NCBI RefSeq assembly: GCF_003014475.1
Contig: NZ_PYGJ01000004.1
Location: 62,001 to 126,000 of the forward strand
DNA from: Shimia abyssi
GTDB taxonomy: Bacteria; Pseudomonadota; Alphaproteobacteria; Rhodobacterales; Rhodobacteraceae
DNA length: 64,000 nucleotides
Direction of reading: 5' to 3'
Shown: positions 1 through 9,081 of the stretch, piece after piece
How the letters are laid out: every line of letters begins with the position of its first letter
How positions within the stretch are numbered: position 1 is the stretch's first letter
The notes under the pieces: model-generated
The model's input: the letters and a program-made list of their open reading frames with translations, nothing else
Databases searched by the model: none
What the model was told of the DNA's origin: nothing
Program-made: the position numbers and the translations under genes

Positions 1-269
1 GCACACCATTCTATGCGGGCTGGGGGCTGACCGATGACCGTGGCACGATCCCTCAACGTCGCAACGCGCAACCAGACCTCGCCGGGTTGGTACACGCGAC
101 GCTGATAGACTATCCTCGTTACTTCGATCCCGTCAGCGGTCTTCCCTGCCCGGTCGAAACCGCCATAGAACGCCTCGCTACCGGCGACATTCCCCATCCG
201 GGCGCATTCAATAGATTGCTTTCAAAGCTACAAGGGCGATTTGCCAGCTACCAGTCTCTGTGGCGCTAA
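1..269 (+). CDS. kpsC: KpsC/LipA-type capsule polysaccharide protein, C-terminal end (5' truncated)
   Basis: This is the last 88 codons of a gene that enters from the left edge; the open frame begins at base 3 and stops with TAA at 267-269. The visible part carries TPFYAGWGLTDDRG followed by an RR pair and a PRYFDPVSGLPCPVE block, which I recognise as the C-terminal half of KpsC, the cytoplasmic beta-Kdo transferase that starts the lipid-linked Kdo linker of capsular polysaccharide. It converges on ribD with only 6 bp between the stop codons. The N-terminal domain and start lie outside the window, so completeness cannot be judged. Family call is from motif recognition. Confidence 0.8.
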   Translation, partial: TPFYAGWGLTDDRGTIPQRRNAQPDLAGLVHATLIDYPRYFDPVSGLPCPVETAIERLATGDIPHPGAFNRLLSKLQGRFASYQSLWR

Positions 270-275
270 TTCGCA

Positions 276-1355
276 CTAATGCGGCTCAAGCCGGTGCCAC
301 ACTGTCATAACATCGGCGCCCACAACCCGCTGAGATTGCAGCTCAAATCGCGGTGCTGCGCTCAAACGCTCGACCCCCAACGCACCAATCGCCGGGTGCC
401 CTTCGGCCCCAAGCACCATGCCCGCCGAAAACGTGAGCAACTCGTCCACGAGATCCGCTCCCAAAAGCGACGCCGCCAATGCGCCACCGCCTTCGCAAAA
501 CACCCGCGTGATCCCCTTTTGCCCAAGCGCATTCAACACAGCCACAGGCGACACATGCGCGCCATCCAGGTTACACGGCAAAAGCTCGGCACCGATATCG
601 CGCCACGTGCGCAACAAGGTTGAGTCCGCATCGGGCCCGTGTGCCACCCATACCGGAATATCTTTGGCAGTACGGGCAAGATTGCTCATCAGTGGCATAT
701 CCAGCCTCCGCGATACCACCACGCGCACCGGCTGATGCGCCACACCCAGTCCGCGTACTGTCAAAGACGGATCATCAGCGCGGGCTGTTCCACCTCCGAC
801 CATGACCGCGTCATGGCGCATGCGCATCGCATGCACTTCCCGCCTTGCCTCCGGGCCAGTGATCCACTGGCTTTCCCCCGTTGCCGTTGCAATCCGCCCA
901 TCCAGACTGGACGCCAGTTTGAGCGTCAGAAAAGGCCGCCCTAGATCGGTTTTCAGAAAAAAACCCTGCAAATCGCGCGCCGCTTCATCGGCCAACACGC
1001 CCGTGGTGACGTCGATACCCGCGTCCCGCAACATCGCCAGTCCACGCCCGGACACTCGCGCATCGCTGTCTTCGACGGCAACAACAACCCGCGCAACCTT
1101 GGCCGCAATCAATGCCTCCGCACAGGGTGGCGTTTGCCCGTGATGCGCACAGGGCTCCAGCGTGACATAAGCCGTGGCCCCTGCCGCTGCGGCGCCCGCT
1201 TGCGCCAAGGCAACAGGTTCCGCATGGGGTCGCCCGCCCGGCTGTGTCCAACCGCGGCCAACTATCCGTTCATCCTTGACGATCACACACCCTACCGCCG
1301 GGTTGGGCCAGCAACGCCCCATCCCTCGCCGCCCAAGTTCTAGGGCAAGCGCCAT
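276..1355 (-). CDS. ribD: Bifunctional riboflavin biosynthesis deaminase/reductase RibD
   Basis: RibD deaminates the pyrimidine produced by GTP cyclohydrolase II and then reduces its ribosyl side chain. The N-terminal deaminase domain has the zinc signature HAE (residues 44-46) and PCAHHGQTPPC (68-78). The reductase domain starts near residue 145 with PFLTLKLASSLDGRIAT. At 359 aa the length is normal. It follows nrdR on the same strand with a 21-bp gap and in the same reading frame. The ATG at 1355 gives MALALELGRRG; homologues usually have a few residues before this, and a CTG codon at 1373 would add SDNRY, so the start is uncertain. Confidence 0.93.
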   Translation of the reverse strand: MALALELGRRGMGRCWPNPAVGCVIVKDERIVGRGWTQPGGRPHAEPVALAQAGAAAAGATAYVTLEPCAHHGQTPPCAEALIAAKVARVVVAVEDSDARVSGRGLAMLRDAGIDVTTGVLADEAARDLQGFFLKTDLGRPFLTLKLASSLDGRIATATGESQWITGPEARREVHAMRMRHDAVMVGGGTARADDPSLTVRGLGVAHQPVRVVVSRRLDMPLMSNLARTAKDIPVWVAHGPDADSTLLRTWRDIGAELLPCNLDGAHVSPVAVLNALGQKGITRVFCEGGGALAASLLGADLVDELLTFSAGMVLGAEGHPAIGALGVERLSAAPRFELQSQRVVGADVMTVWHRLEPH

Positions 1356-1376
1356 ATACCGATTGTCAGACAGGGG

Positions 1377-1844
1377 TCAGTCCTCTGAAGGTTGGTCAGG
1401 TCGTAGTTCACTAACGAACTTATCAAAATCATCCGCCGCCTGAAAGTTCTTGTAGACGCTGGCAAATCGCACATAGGCCACGGTATCAATCCGTGCCAAG
1501 GCTTCCATAACGATTTCGCCTATCGTCGGAGACTGAATATCTGTCTCGCCCATGCTTTCCAGGCGTCGCACGATACCAGATATCATCTGGTCGATCCGGT
1601 CCGGTTCGACGGGGCGTTTCTGCATGGAAATCCGGATGGACCGTTCCAGTTTATCCCGGTCAAAGTCCTCGCGCCGTCCATTGGATTTGACAACCACCAG
1701 ATCGCGCAGTTGCACGCGTTCATATGTCGTAAATCTTCCACCGCACGCCGGACAAAACCGCCGCCGTCTGATCGAAACATGATCCTCTGCTGGTCGTGAA
1801 TCCTTGACCTGAGTGTCTATATTTCCGCAAAATGGGCAGCGCAT
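1377..1844 (-). CDS. nrdR: Transcriptional repressor NrdR of ribonucleotide reductase genes
   Basis: NrdR is a 155-aa zinc-ribbon plus ATP-cone repressor that senses ATP/dATP and represses nrd operons. The zinc ribbon cysteines are C3, C6 (MRCPFCG) and C31, C34 (CPACG); the ATP-cone follows from about residue 48 to 138. The ATG at 1844 is chosen because all family members begin MRCP; the frame stays open 45 codons further upstream but that stretch has no family match. A 5-bp G/C hairpin lies in the leader at 1887-1900. Its TGA stop is followed in frame by ribD, suggesting one transcript. Confidence 0.95.
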   Translation of the reverse strand: MRCPFCGNIDTQVKDSRPAEDHVSIRRRRFCPACGGRFTTYERVQLRDLVVVKSNGRREDFDRDKLERSIRISMQKRPVEPDRIDQMISGIVRRLESMGETDIQSPTIGEIVMEALARIDTVAYVRFASVYKNFQAADDFDKFVSELRPDQPSED

Positions 1845-2041
1845 AGGCTTTTCCCCTGTCCGATAATTCGTCTTTTCGCCACGCATGGGGGTTTGCCCCC
1901 ACTTATCTACAGATACTATAGGACAGCATCTACCCTTTGGGTAGAGGGCAAATGCAACCGCAACATAAGCCACAGGCAAAAGGTTTAAATCTGCGCAAAA
2001 TACCCTATATCAAGGTCAAGGGTTCCTCCAGAACCTCCACT

Positions 2042-2461
2042 TCATGCGAGAATATGCGCCGCCACCCGCCGGGTGTGTGGCGCATTTCTATGTTCAAACA
2101 GATAGATACCCTGCCACGTACCCAACTGCATTCGCCCATTGGCAATGGGAATGGACAAAGACACTGGCATCATTGCCGCTTTGATATGGGCAGGCATATC
2201 GTCGGGTCCTTCGTAAGTATGCTGAAGATAGGCCATGGACGGATCCGTCGTAGGCGGTACAAGTCGCTCGAAATACGCTTGCAAGTCGGATTGCACTTCG
2301 GGGTCAGCGTTCTCTTGTATCAACAAGCTGCAAGAAGTGTGCTGCACAAATAGCGTCAGCAAACCGTTTCCGCCAAACTGTGACACCCATTTCGCCACTT
2401 GGCCCGTAAACTCGTATAGTCCCGGGCCATGTGTCTGATGCAAGAATGTCGTCTGTTTCAT
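2042..2461 (-). CDS. YjbQ/UPF0047 family protein
   Basis: A 139-aa member of the YjbQ family, annotated in some genomes as secondary thiamine-phosphate synthase; the physiological role is unclear. Diagnostic features are HTSCSLLIQENADP at residues 41-54 and the C-terminal LGTWQGIYLFEHR block, which carries the conserved tryptophan and glutamate. The length matches the family. It lies between nrdR and the small secreted paralogue cluster, all on the minus strand, with a 12-bp gap to the paralogue stop, so it could be co-transcribed with it. Family call is firm; function is not. Confidence 0.88.
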   Translation of the reverse strand: MKQTTFLHQTHGPGLYEFTGQVAKWVSQFGGNGLLTLFVQHTSCSLLIQENADPEVQSDLQAYFERLVPPTTDPSMAYLQHTYEGPDDMPAHIKAAMMPVSLSIPIANGRMQLGTWQGIYLFEHRNAPHTRRVAAHILA

Positions 2462-2473
2462 AAAGCCCGCTTC

Positions 2474-2884
2474 TTAGAATATCAGCACGCCCAACTTGTC
2501 ACACTCACCCCAGGCATAAGTCAGGCTTCGCCCATAGCCCGGTGTCAGGATGTCGGAAACCACGTTGTTTGTGTAGACCTCAACACCCGATGCCGCCGGA
2601 TCGGTTGTAAACACAACGGCATTTGGCGATGCCTGCGTCACGCCCTGCCCAATGCCGGTTTTGACATAGATCCGCGTTTTCCATGGAGCGTTTCTACGGA
2701 CAAAGAAATCAGCTGCAGCACACCAGAAATCAGGCTTGGTATTGCCGGGGCGTCCAATGACTTCAATTTCAACCGAATTGACCGGATTTACGATTTGGTT
2801 GTTCACCGTCCGAAAGGCCACGGCTTCGCTCGCGATTGCCACACTCAGCGCAGCCACCGTTATTTTTACGACACGTTGTATCAT
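2474..2884 (-). CDS. Small exported protein, divergent member of a four-gene tandem family
   Basis: I do not recognise a named family. The start at 2884 is preferred because AGGGGAG lies just upstream; it gives 136 aa with a signal peptide (MIQRVVKITVAALSVAIA, then SEAVA). The mature part shares a framework with the three genes upstream: FRT near the new N-terminus, VNPVN, PDFWCAAADFFVRR, then IYV, a C-terminal region and one late Cys (ECDK). It is the most divergent copy: FWCGAG is FWCAAA here and the GPxIG motif is lost. The pair of conserved Cys suggests a disulfide in the periplasm, which is inference. Confidence 0.7.
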   Translation of the reverse strand: MIQRVVKITVAALSVAIASEAVAFRTVNNQIVNPVNSVEIEVIGRPGNTKPDFWCAAADFFVRRNAPWKTRIYVKTGIGQGVTQASPNAVVFTTDPAASGVEVYTNNVVSDILTPGYGRSLTYAWGECDKLGVLIF

Positions 2885-2953
2885 GGTGCTCCCCTTGATC
2901 GAATTACGCTTGCCCAACTCTGGGCATTACAATTCTGCGGAAGTTACCCAAAC

Positions 2954-3367
2954 TCACAAGTCACGTTTCTGTTTCGTACGACACTCGTGGATGGCCTCAA
3001 CGACAGAATTGCTTGCACCGATGTTTGGCCCCCAATAGGTGCGATTGCCTAGCGCGCCCTCAGTTTGTTCCGGCGGACTAAGTGAAAACTGTACAGTCGA
3101 GCGACTATCCGCAACAACTCCCGGCCCCGCCTCGCTGACCACGTATACTTTGTCGCGGTCTTCGGCCCCTAACACACGTTTGGCGTAATCCCCTGCGCCA
3201 CACCAAAAGTCTTCTATTTGTGTCTCACCGGGAAGGGCAGCCACCTCAAAAATCTGTTCGTTTACCGGGTAAACGCGCACCCCAGTTCGGGTGTGAAAAT
3301 CACCGCTTGCAGCGCTGCCCACACTCACCAAGACAAAGGGAGTCGCCAATATCGCTACTCGGTTCAT
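2954..3367 (-). CDS. Small exported protein, tandem FWCGAG family (copy 2)
   Basis: A 137-aa protein of unknown function with a Sec signal peptide (MNRVAILATPFVLVSVGSA) and no lipobox. The mature part reads DFHTRTGVRVYPVN, FEV, DFWCGAGDYAKRVLGA, VYVVSEAGPGV, STVQFSLSPPEQTEGALG and WGPNIG, ending with a Cys-containing tail (HECRTK). These blocks are shared almost position by position with the two upstream genes, so this is a tandem duplicate. The two conserved Cys, one in FWCG and one near the C-terminus, could form a disulfide. No enzyme motif is visible. Confidence 0.75.
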   Translation of the reverse strand: MNRVAILATPFVLVSVGSAASGDFHTRTGVRVYPVNEQIFEVAALPGETQIEDFWCGAGDYAKRVLGAEDRDKVYVVSEAGPGVVADSRSTVQFSLSPPEQTEGALGNRTYWGPNIGASNSVVEAIHECRTKQKRDL

Positions 3368-3476
3368 GCGCTTCTCCTAGTATTCTCCACTGACGTCGAA
3401 AATGGCTCATAGGGTCAAGTAAACTCAAAACGAAAATCGTGCATACCATTGTTTTGAATAGTTTAAATTCGTTTTA

Positions 3477-3884
3477 CTAGTCCCGATTCTGCGGGGTTCG
3501 ACAGCTCGACGCAGACCTCACAACGGAGCTACTGGTCCCAATCTTTGGCCCCCAGGAACTTACTCGCCCCAATGCACCTTGCGTTTGCTCTGGTGGACTC
3601 ATCGAAAACTGAACCGTTGAATTACTCTGCGCGACGACACCCGGTCCCGCCTCGCTCACAACATAAACGCGCTCACTATCCTTCGCTCCCAGCATTCGAC
3701 GCGCATAATCGCCCGCCCCGCACCAGAAATCGGCCTCACCAACCCCACTCGGACTTTGTGAGACTTCGAATACCTGAGCGTTCACGGGCGCCACGCGTAC
3801 GCCGTTGCGTGTGTGAAATCCACCGCTACTGGTTTCGCTGCAAGCGACAAATGCGAAACAGGACAAAATCATCAATTTGCGCAT
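3477..3884 (-). CDS. Putative lipoprotein, tandem FWCGAG family (copy 3)
   Basis: A 135-aa paralogue of its neighbours. The N-terminus MRKLMILSCFAFVACSE ends in a lipobox-like FVAC, so it is probably lipid-anchored, unlike copies 1 and 2. The phenylalanine at -3 is less usual than leucine, so this is not certain. The mature domain carries GFHTRNGVRVAPVNAQVFEV, DFWCGAGDYARRMLGA, VYVVSEAGPGVV, STVQFSMSPPEQTQGALG, WGPKIG and a terminal Cys (SSCRT). A gap of about 110 bp separates it from copy 2 and 129 bp from copy 4, long enough for separate promoters. Function unknown. Confidence 0.75.
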   Translation of the reverse strand: MRKLMILSCFAFVACSETSSGGFHTRNGVRVAPVNAQVFEVSQSPSGVGEADFWCGAGDYARRMLGAKDSERVYVVSEAGPGVVAQSNSTVQFSMSPPEQTQGALGRVSSWGPKIGTSSSVVRSASSCRTPQNRD

Positions 3885-4013
3885 AGCTGAGTTCCATTTC
3901 TCAAGAATTTGTCAACTGCGCCCCAATTGCTCGGAACACAGGTTCAATCAGCGCATTTCCAGTTACATTTAACGCGAATTCACGAAGACGCGAAGCCACG
4001 CGATCTCGCCAAA

Positions 4014-4427
4014 TTAAGGCACAAACCGGTCAATGTTAGAGTTACATCTTCGGCTTGCGTCTGCAACGAACCTAGAATCACCAATCTTCGGGCCCCAATT
4101 CCCTCTGTGGCCTTGCGCGCCTTGCGCTTGCCCGGGTGGCAACAGCGAAAATTGAACGGCGGAGTTACTGTTATACGTCACTGCTGGCCCCGCCTCGCTC
4201 ACAACATAAACGCTGTCATTTGAAGCTGCTCCAAGCTCTCTTCGGGCGTATTCGCCTGCACCACACCAGAACTGAGAGGGGTATGATGCGGGCCGCGGGA
4301 TCACTTCAAAAACCGACTGGCTGACCGGGTTCACCAGTTCGCCGGTGAATGTGCGAAAACCACTTGAAGACGAGGTTTCGCTACAGGCCGCTACGGCAAG
4401 AACCAATAGTAAAGGAATGTGCTTCAT
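4014..4427 (-). CDS. Putative lipoprotein, tandem FWCGAG family (copy 4)
   Basis: A 137-aa paralogue at the upstream end of the cluster. The N-terminus MKHIPLLLVLAVAACSE has a good lipobox (VAAC), pointing to a lipoprotein. The mature domain shows GFRTFTGELVNPVS, FEV, QFWCGAGEYARRELGA, VYVVSEAGPAV, SAVQFSLLPPGQAQGAQG and WGPKIG, followed by a late Cys (RRCNSN). It shares the spacing of copies 2 and 3 but has the VNPV form also found in copy 1. Function unknown; the family is probably periplasmic. Confidence 0.75.
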   Translation of the reverse strand: MKHIPLLLVLAVAACSETSSSSGFRTFTGELVNPVSQSVFEVIPRPASYPSQFWCGAGEYARRELGAASNDSVYVVSEAGPAVTYNSNSAVQFSLLPPGQAQGAQGHRGNWGPKIGDSRFVADASRRCNSNIDRFVP

Positions 4428-4556
4428 GACAATCTCTGCATCCTACACCTGCCAAATCCACAGGCATGCCTATCGTAGATGCAGATCCAAAAATGTCAAA
4501 GCGCACCAAAGTCGGAAAGCACCTAACTTAACGTAAACTGGCCGATGCGACCCGTA

Positions 4557-4853
4557 TCAAGCATTTGGTCCGTCAAACAAACGGTCGCCTTGCTCGTCGA
4601 TGACCTGTTTGCTCTTGGTTACACCCGCTTGCATCGCGTCGTCTTTGACGTTGACGGTATCCGCTCGTACCAATCGCTGCGAACGCAGCTCGCCATCTAT
4701 GTTCTTTTCGATCCGCGCTGACACACGAAACACGCCACCTTCTTTGATCGGTTCGGGGTAGATAGCAAAGCCTTTGTAGTCGACCGGTTCAGCAGCTTGC
4801 GCCGATTCACCTCCGCCACCAGTCCCGCCAAAGAGTTTTTTCAAAAAAGACAT
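4557..4853 (-). CDS. HlyU-like family protein
   Basis: A 98-aa protein with the HlyU pattern: MSFLKKLFGG, YKGFAIYPEPIKEGG, FRVSARIEKNIDGE, RADTVN and VIDEQGDRLF. HlyU of Vibrio activates a haemolysin gene, but alphaproteobacterial members of this small family have not, to my knowledge, been shown to regulate haemolysin, and no DNA-binding helix-turn-helix is obvious here. It lies on its own between the secreted paralogues and rpoD, about 95 bp downstream of the rpoD stop. The family assignment is good; the name should not be read as a function. Confidence 0.75.
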   Translation of the reverse strand: MSFLKKLFGGTGGGGESAQAAEPVDYKGFAIYPEPIKEGGVFRVSARIEKNIDGELRSQRLVRADTVNVKDDAMQAGVTKSKQVIDEQGDRLFDGPNA

Positions 4854-4948
4854 TTGCCCCCCTCGCCCTACGCACTCATTATGGGCGTAGCTATCAGATC
4901 GTCCAAGCGGGCAACGCGCGCGCGCCCGCCGGACATCAATGTGTGCGC

Positions 4949-6937
4949 TTACTGGTCCAGGAAAGACCGCAGCTTGCGCGAACGGCTCGGGTGCTTCAGC
5001 TTACGCAGCGCTTTGGCTTCGATCTGACGAATACGTTCGCGTGTTACGCTAAACTGCTGCCCCACTTCTTCCAGCGTGTGATCGGTGTTCATGCCGATGC
5101 CAAATCGCATCCGCAACACACGCTCTTCACGCGGCGTAAGCGAGGCCAGCACCCGTGTCGTGGTTTCCTTGAGGTTTTCCTGAATGGCGCTGTCCAGCGG
5201 CAGCACAGCATTTTTGTCCTCGATGAAATCACCAAGCTGGCTGTCTTCCTCGTCGCCAATTGGCGTTTCGAGCGAGATAGGCTCTTTGGCGATTTTCATC
5301 ACCTTGCGCACTTTCTCAAGCGGCATTTGCAGCTTTTCGGCCAATTCTTCCGGCGTTGGCTCGCGGCCAATTTCGTGCAGCATCTGGCGACCGGTGCGGA
5401 CCAGCTTGTTGATGGTCTCGATCATGTGCACCGGAATACGGATTGTGCGGGCCTGATCCGCGATTGAACGCGTGATCGCCTGACGGATCCACCATGTCGC
5501 ATAAGTCGAGAATTTGTACCCGCGACGATATTCAAACTTGTCCACGGCCTTCATCAGGCCAATGTTACCTTCTTGAATAAGATCAAGGAATTGCAGGCCA
5601 CGGTTGGTGTATTTCTTGGCAATCGAGATCACCAAGCGCAGGTTCGCCTCGACCATTTCTTTCTTGGCTTGACGCGCTTCTTTCTCGCCTTTTTGCACTT
5701 GCTGTACGATACGGCGGAATTCGCTGATATCCAGACCGACATACTGGCCAACTTGCGCCATATCGTTGCGCAGCTCTTCAACCTTGTCGCTCGAGCGCTC
5801 CATAAACATTTGCCAGCCGCGCCCCGGCTTGCCGGACATATCGTCCAGCCAAGTCGGATCCAGTTCGCGCCCACGATAGGCGTCGATGAATTCGCGGCGG
5901 TTGATCCGTGCCTGATCCGCCAGCTTTACCATGGCCGAGTCGATCTGCATTACGCGTCGGTTAATCCCGTAAAGCTGATCGATCAGCGCCTCGATCCGGT
6001 TGTTGTGGAGGTGCAGCTCATTGACCAGCTCCACAATCTCAGAGCGCAGTTTCTGATAAGTCGCTTCTTCGGTCGACGAAAAGCTGTCATCCTCGTTCAA
6101 CGTGGCCGAAATACGGGCGTCCTGCATCTCACTCAACTGCGCAAAATCACGCGCGATGATGTCGAGCGTTTCCAGAACACGCGGCTTTAGCGCGGCTTCC
6201 ATCGCGGCAAGCGACATGTTCGCCTGTTCGTCATCGTCGTCGTCATCGTCTTTAGCAATTGGGTTGCCGTCCGCGTCCAGCTCCTGTTCGGATTCTTTCT
6301 TGGGCGCAGTGGTGACATTGGCCGCTTCTACAACCGGTTCTGCCACCTCTTCCTCGTCATCGTCACCCATCTGGTTGCCAAACGTGGTCTCCAGATCGAT
6401 CACGTCGCGCAACAGGATTTCTTCGGACAAAAGTTCGTCACGCCAGATCGTAATCGCCTGGAATGTCAGTGGGCTTTCACACAGCCCAAGGATCATGGTG
6501 TTGCGGCCGGCCTCGATGCGCTTGGCAATCGCGATCTCGCCTTCACGGCTCAACAGCTCGACCGAACCCATCTCGCGCAGATACATGCGCACCGGATCAT
6601 CCGTGCGGTCCAGCTTTTCACCTGTGCCAGACGCCAGCGCCACACCACGGTTCGCAGACGATGTGTCCACAACCGCGGTCGACTTCAGCTCTTCTTCTTC
6701 GGCCTCTTCGTCTTCGATGATGTTGATGCCCATTTCGCTGAGCATCGACATCACGTCTTCGATCTGTTCCGAACTCACCTGATCGGGCGGCAACACCTGA
6801 TTAAGCTGATCATAAGTGATGTAGCCCTTCTCCCGAGCTTCAGCGATCATTTTCTTGACGGCGGTCTGGCTCATGTCCAGCGAGATTTCGGCGTCCTGAT
6901 CGGCGGGCTTCTGGTCGTCGGTGTCTTTGGCGGCCAT
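4949..6937 (-). CDS. rpoD: Primary sigma factor RpoD (sigma-70)
   Basis: RpoD directs RNA polymerase to housekeeping promoters. The 662-aa protein has region 1.1 at the N-terminus, a long non-conserved acidic segment with runs of Asp and Glu (about residues 195-245) typical of alphaproteobacteria, region 2 with [19 protein letters not shown] and [15 protein letters not shown], and region 4 with [14 protein letters not shown] and [17 protein letters not shown]. The start at 6937 (MAAKDTDD) has GGAG 8 bp upstream; a start five codons earlier lacks this. dnaG lies directly upstream on the same strand, the classical macromolecular-synthesis pair, with a 118-bp gap that holds four GANTC sites. Confidence 0.97.
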   Translation of the reverse strand: MAAKDTDDQKPADQDAEISLDMSQTAVKKMIAEAREKGYITYDQLNQVLPPDQVSSEQIEDVMSMLSEMGINIIEDEEAEEEELKSTAVVDTSSANRGVALASGTGEKLDRTDDPVRMYLREMGSVELLSREGEIAIAKRIEAGRNTMILGLCESPLTFQAITIWRDELLSEEILLRDVIDLETTFGNQMGDDDEEEVAEPVVEAANVTTAPKKESEQELDADGNPIAKDDDDDDDEQANMSLAAMEAALKPRVLETLDIIARDFAQLSEMQDARISATLNEDDSFSSTEEATYQKLRSEIVELVNELHLHNNRIEALIDQLYGINRRVMQIDSAMVKLADQARINRREFIDAYRGRELDPTWLDDMSGKPGRGWQMFMERSSDKVEELRNDMAQVGQYVGLDISEFRRIVQQVQKGEKEARQAKKEMVEANLRLVISIAKKYTNRGLQFLDLIQEGNIGLMKAVDKFEYRRGYKFSTYATWWIRQAITRSIADQARTIRIPVHMIETINKLVRTGRQMLHEIGREPTPEELAEKLQMPLEKVRKVMKIAKEPISLETPIGDEEDSQLGDFIEDKNAVLPLDSAIQENLKETTTRVLASLTPREERVLRMRFGIGMNTDHTLEEVGQQFSVTRERIRQIEAKALRKLKHPSRSRKLRSFLDQ

Positions 6938-6967
6938 GCGGTGCTCCTGCAAATTCGGGCTATGGGT

Positions 6968-7029
6968 GATTCGCTAAAAACGAATCAATCGCGAGGTCAG
7001 ATGATTCGCAACCCTGTTTACCCTGATTC
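6968..7029. promoter_or_regulatory. Cluster of four GANTC (CcrM-type) sites and a small palindrome upstream of rpoD
   Basis: GATTC or GAATC occurs at 6968, 6982, 7003 and 7025, four sites in 62 bp in the dnaG-rpoD gap. The first two form a 7-bp inverted repeat, TGATTCG and CGAATCA, around a 7-nt loop (6967-6987). GANTC is the target of the cell-cycle methylase CcrM in alphaproteobacteria, and clustered sites can mark methylation-sensitive promoters. The palindrome has no T-run, so it is not a standard terminator. Regulatory function is inference from density. Confidence 0.4.
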
Positions 7030-7055
7030 CTTTACCTGTTCCTCACCAAAACGTA

Positions 7056-9008
7056 CTAACCGCGTCGCGGTTTGCCTCCACGTGAGAAATCAATGTTATC
7101 TGTCAATGCGTTCAATGCCGCACGTTCATCCTTGTCGATCGGCGCACCGTTGTCGCCAACCTCGTATTCTGCGTTGTCCTCCTGACGGCTGCGAATCGCA
7201 TTGTTGCGCGCCTCCGCCGCTTGTCCCAACCGCCACGTCACCGCTTCGTCTGCCACACCCAAAAGGTCTTCTTCCGCTTCGGCAATCTCGGCACTCAGAC
7301 CGCGTTCGGTCTTCAGCTTTGCCAACTCTTCACTCAGTGTCAGTCTGGCAATATCCACGTCGCCCGGATGGCGCACAGCAGGGGTGATCGCCACATAGGG
7401 ATGACGCAACAGATTTTCAACGGCTTCCAGCCCCAACGCCATCTCGACCTCTGCACGCGGGTCCGGACTGTTGGCATAGCGCAACAGAACGTCCCGGATC
7501 ATCGCGTTTTCCGGGTCCAGACACTCCATGCCCTCAATGGCATATTCAAAACTATCCAGTATCTCCGGTGTCACCAGCGCCACTGCCAGCACCACCGCTT
7601 CGCGCAAACGGTGTTCCACCGCCCCTTCGCTGGCTGCCAGCATGGATACTTTTGTCTTTGTCACAACCACCGGGCGGGCATTCCATTTGCCCTTCCTTTG
7701 CCCGGCACCACCCCCACGCTGCGGGCGGAATAATTGCCAGCGCATATCGTTGATCGCCTGCCCGTAGTGCTTGCGGATCGACGGATCCTTGATCAACAGG
7801 ATCTTTTCCTTGAGCGATTTGTCCAACGCCGCCTTGCGTTCGGGGCTATCAAACACCTTGCCCTCAATCTCACGCTGCCACAGTAGTTGAACCATCGGCA
7901 TCGCCTGATCCAGAACCTTTTGCACCGCCGCACGCCCCTTGGACTTTATCAGGTCGTCCGGGTCCTTCCCATCGGGCATAATCGCAAAGCGCAGCGATTT
8001 CCCCGCCTCCAATTGCGGCAAAGCCAAATCAATCACCCGCATCGCGGCCCGCAACCCGGCTGTGTCGCCATCCAGCGCGATGATTGGCTCATCCGCAATG
8101 CGCCATAGCAATTGAAGCTGGTTTTCCGTAACGGCCGTGCCCAGCGGTGCAACCGACGCGCCAAAGCCCCCTTCGGCCAGCGCGATCACATCCATATACC
8201 CCTCGGCCACAATCAGCGCCTGCCCCTTGCCCGCCGCCTCGCGCGCGGGACCATGGTTATATAGGCTACGCCCCTTATCAAACAGCTCGGTTTCGGGCGA
8301 GTTCAGGTATTTGGCATTGTCATCCGGATCCATCGCCCGCCCGCCAAAGGCAATACACCGCCCCCGCGCATCGCGGATCGGGAACATAATACGGTTGCGA
8401 AACGTGTCATAGGGCTTGCCACCCCGGTTCGAGGGCTTGGCCAACCCGGCGGCGATGATCAGGTCCGGTGCGACTCCGCGCCCGATCAACTGATCCCACA
8501 GTCCCTGCCATCCCTCGGGCGCGAAACCGATGTTCCAACGATCCCAGGCAGTTTCGTCCAAACCGCGCTTGTTTTTCAAATACTCACGCGCAGTGTTTCC
8601 CGCGCCCGATTTTAACATCAGCCGGAAATGTTGCACCGCCATTTCCATGATTTCTGCAAGCTGCGTACGCCGATCAGCCTTTTGCTGCGCCTGCGGATCG
8701 CGCTCTGGTATTTTCATCCCGGCCTCATCGGCCAGAATGCGGATCGCCTCCATGAACTCGACGTTCTCTGTTTCCTTTACAAAGGAAATTGCGTCGCCCT
8801 TAGCGTGGCACCCGAAACAATAGTAATACCCTTTTCGGTCATCCACATGAAAAGACGCGGTTTTCTCGTGGTGAAACGGGCAAGGCGCCCACATGTCGCC
8901 TTTTCCTTGGTTTGATTTGCGCTGATCCCACATCACTTTGCGCCCCACCACCTGTGTCAGGCTGGTGCGGGTGCGCAGTTCATCCAGAAAACCGGGTGGC
9001 AGACTCAT
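7056..9008 (-). CDS. dnaG: DNA primase DnaG
   Basis: DnaG makes RNA primers for replication. The 650-aa protein has the N-terminal CHC2 zinc domain with C43, H46, C64 and C67 (APCPFHHEKTASFHV and YYCFGC), the catalytic core, and a TOPRIM segment around IVAEGYMDVIALAEGG with the acidic pair in IIALDGDTAG. The C-terminal part is divergent, as usual for the helicase-binding domain. The start at 9008 gives MSLPPGFLDELR, the normal N-terminus. It is upstream of rpoD on the same strand, as in most proteobacteria, here without rpsU. Confidence 0.97.
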   Translation of the reverse strand: MSLPPGFLDELRTRTSLTQVVGRKVMWDQRKSNQGKGDMWAPCPFHHEKTASFHVDDRKGYYYCFGCHAKGDAISFVKETENVEFMEAIRILADEAGMKIPERDPQAQQKADRRTQLAEIMEMAVQHFRLMLKSGAGNTAREYLKNKRGLDETAWDRWNIGFAPEGWQGLWDQLIGRGVAPDLIIAAGLAKPSNRGGKPYDTFRNRIMFPIRDARGRCIAFGGRAMDPDDNAKYLNSPETELFDKGRSLYNHGPAREAAGKGQALIVAEGYMDVIALAEGGFGASVAPLGTAVTENQLQLLWRIADEPIIALDGDTAGLRAAMRVIDLALPQLEAGKSLRFAIMPDGKDPDDLIKSKGRAAVQKVLDQAMPMVQLLWQREIEGKVFDSPERKAALDKSLKEKILLIKDPSIRKHYGQAINDMRWQLFRPQRGGGAGQRKGKWNARPVVVTKTKVSMLAASEGAVEHRLREAVVLAVALVTPEILDSFEYAIEGMECLDPENAMIRDVLLRYANSPDPRAEVEMALGLEAVENLLRHPYVAITPAVRHPGDVDIARLTLSEELAKLKTERGLSAEIAEAEEDLLGVADEAVTWRLGQAAEARNNAIRSRQEDNAEYEVGDNGAPIDKDERAALNALTDNIDFSRGGKPRRG

Positions 9009-9081
9009 TGCAGAAATATGGGCGCTTCACGAGACTCTGTCCAGCCTCGCGCCCATCCCAAGCGTTTCAAAAAGTGATGGC

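Noticed and set aside
1887-1900. Hairpin GGGGG-CAAA-CCCCC in the nrdR leader as a riboswitch or terminator
   Set aside because: The stem is only 5 bp and no T-run follows; no larger fold is evident.
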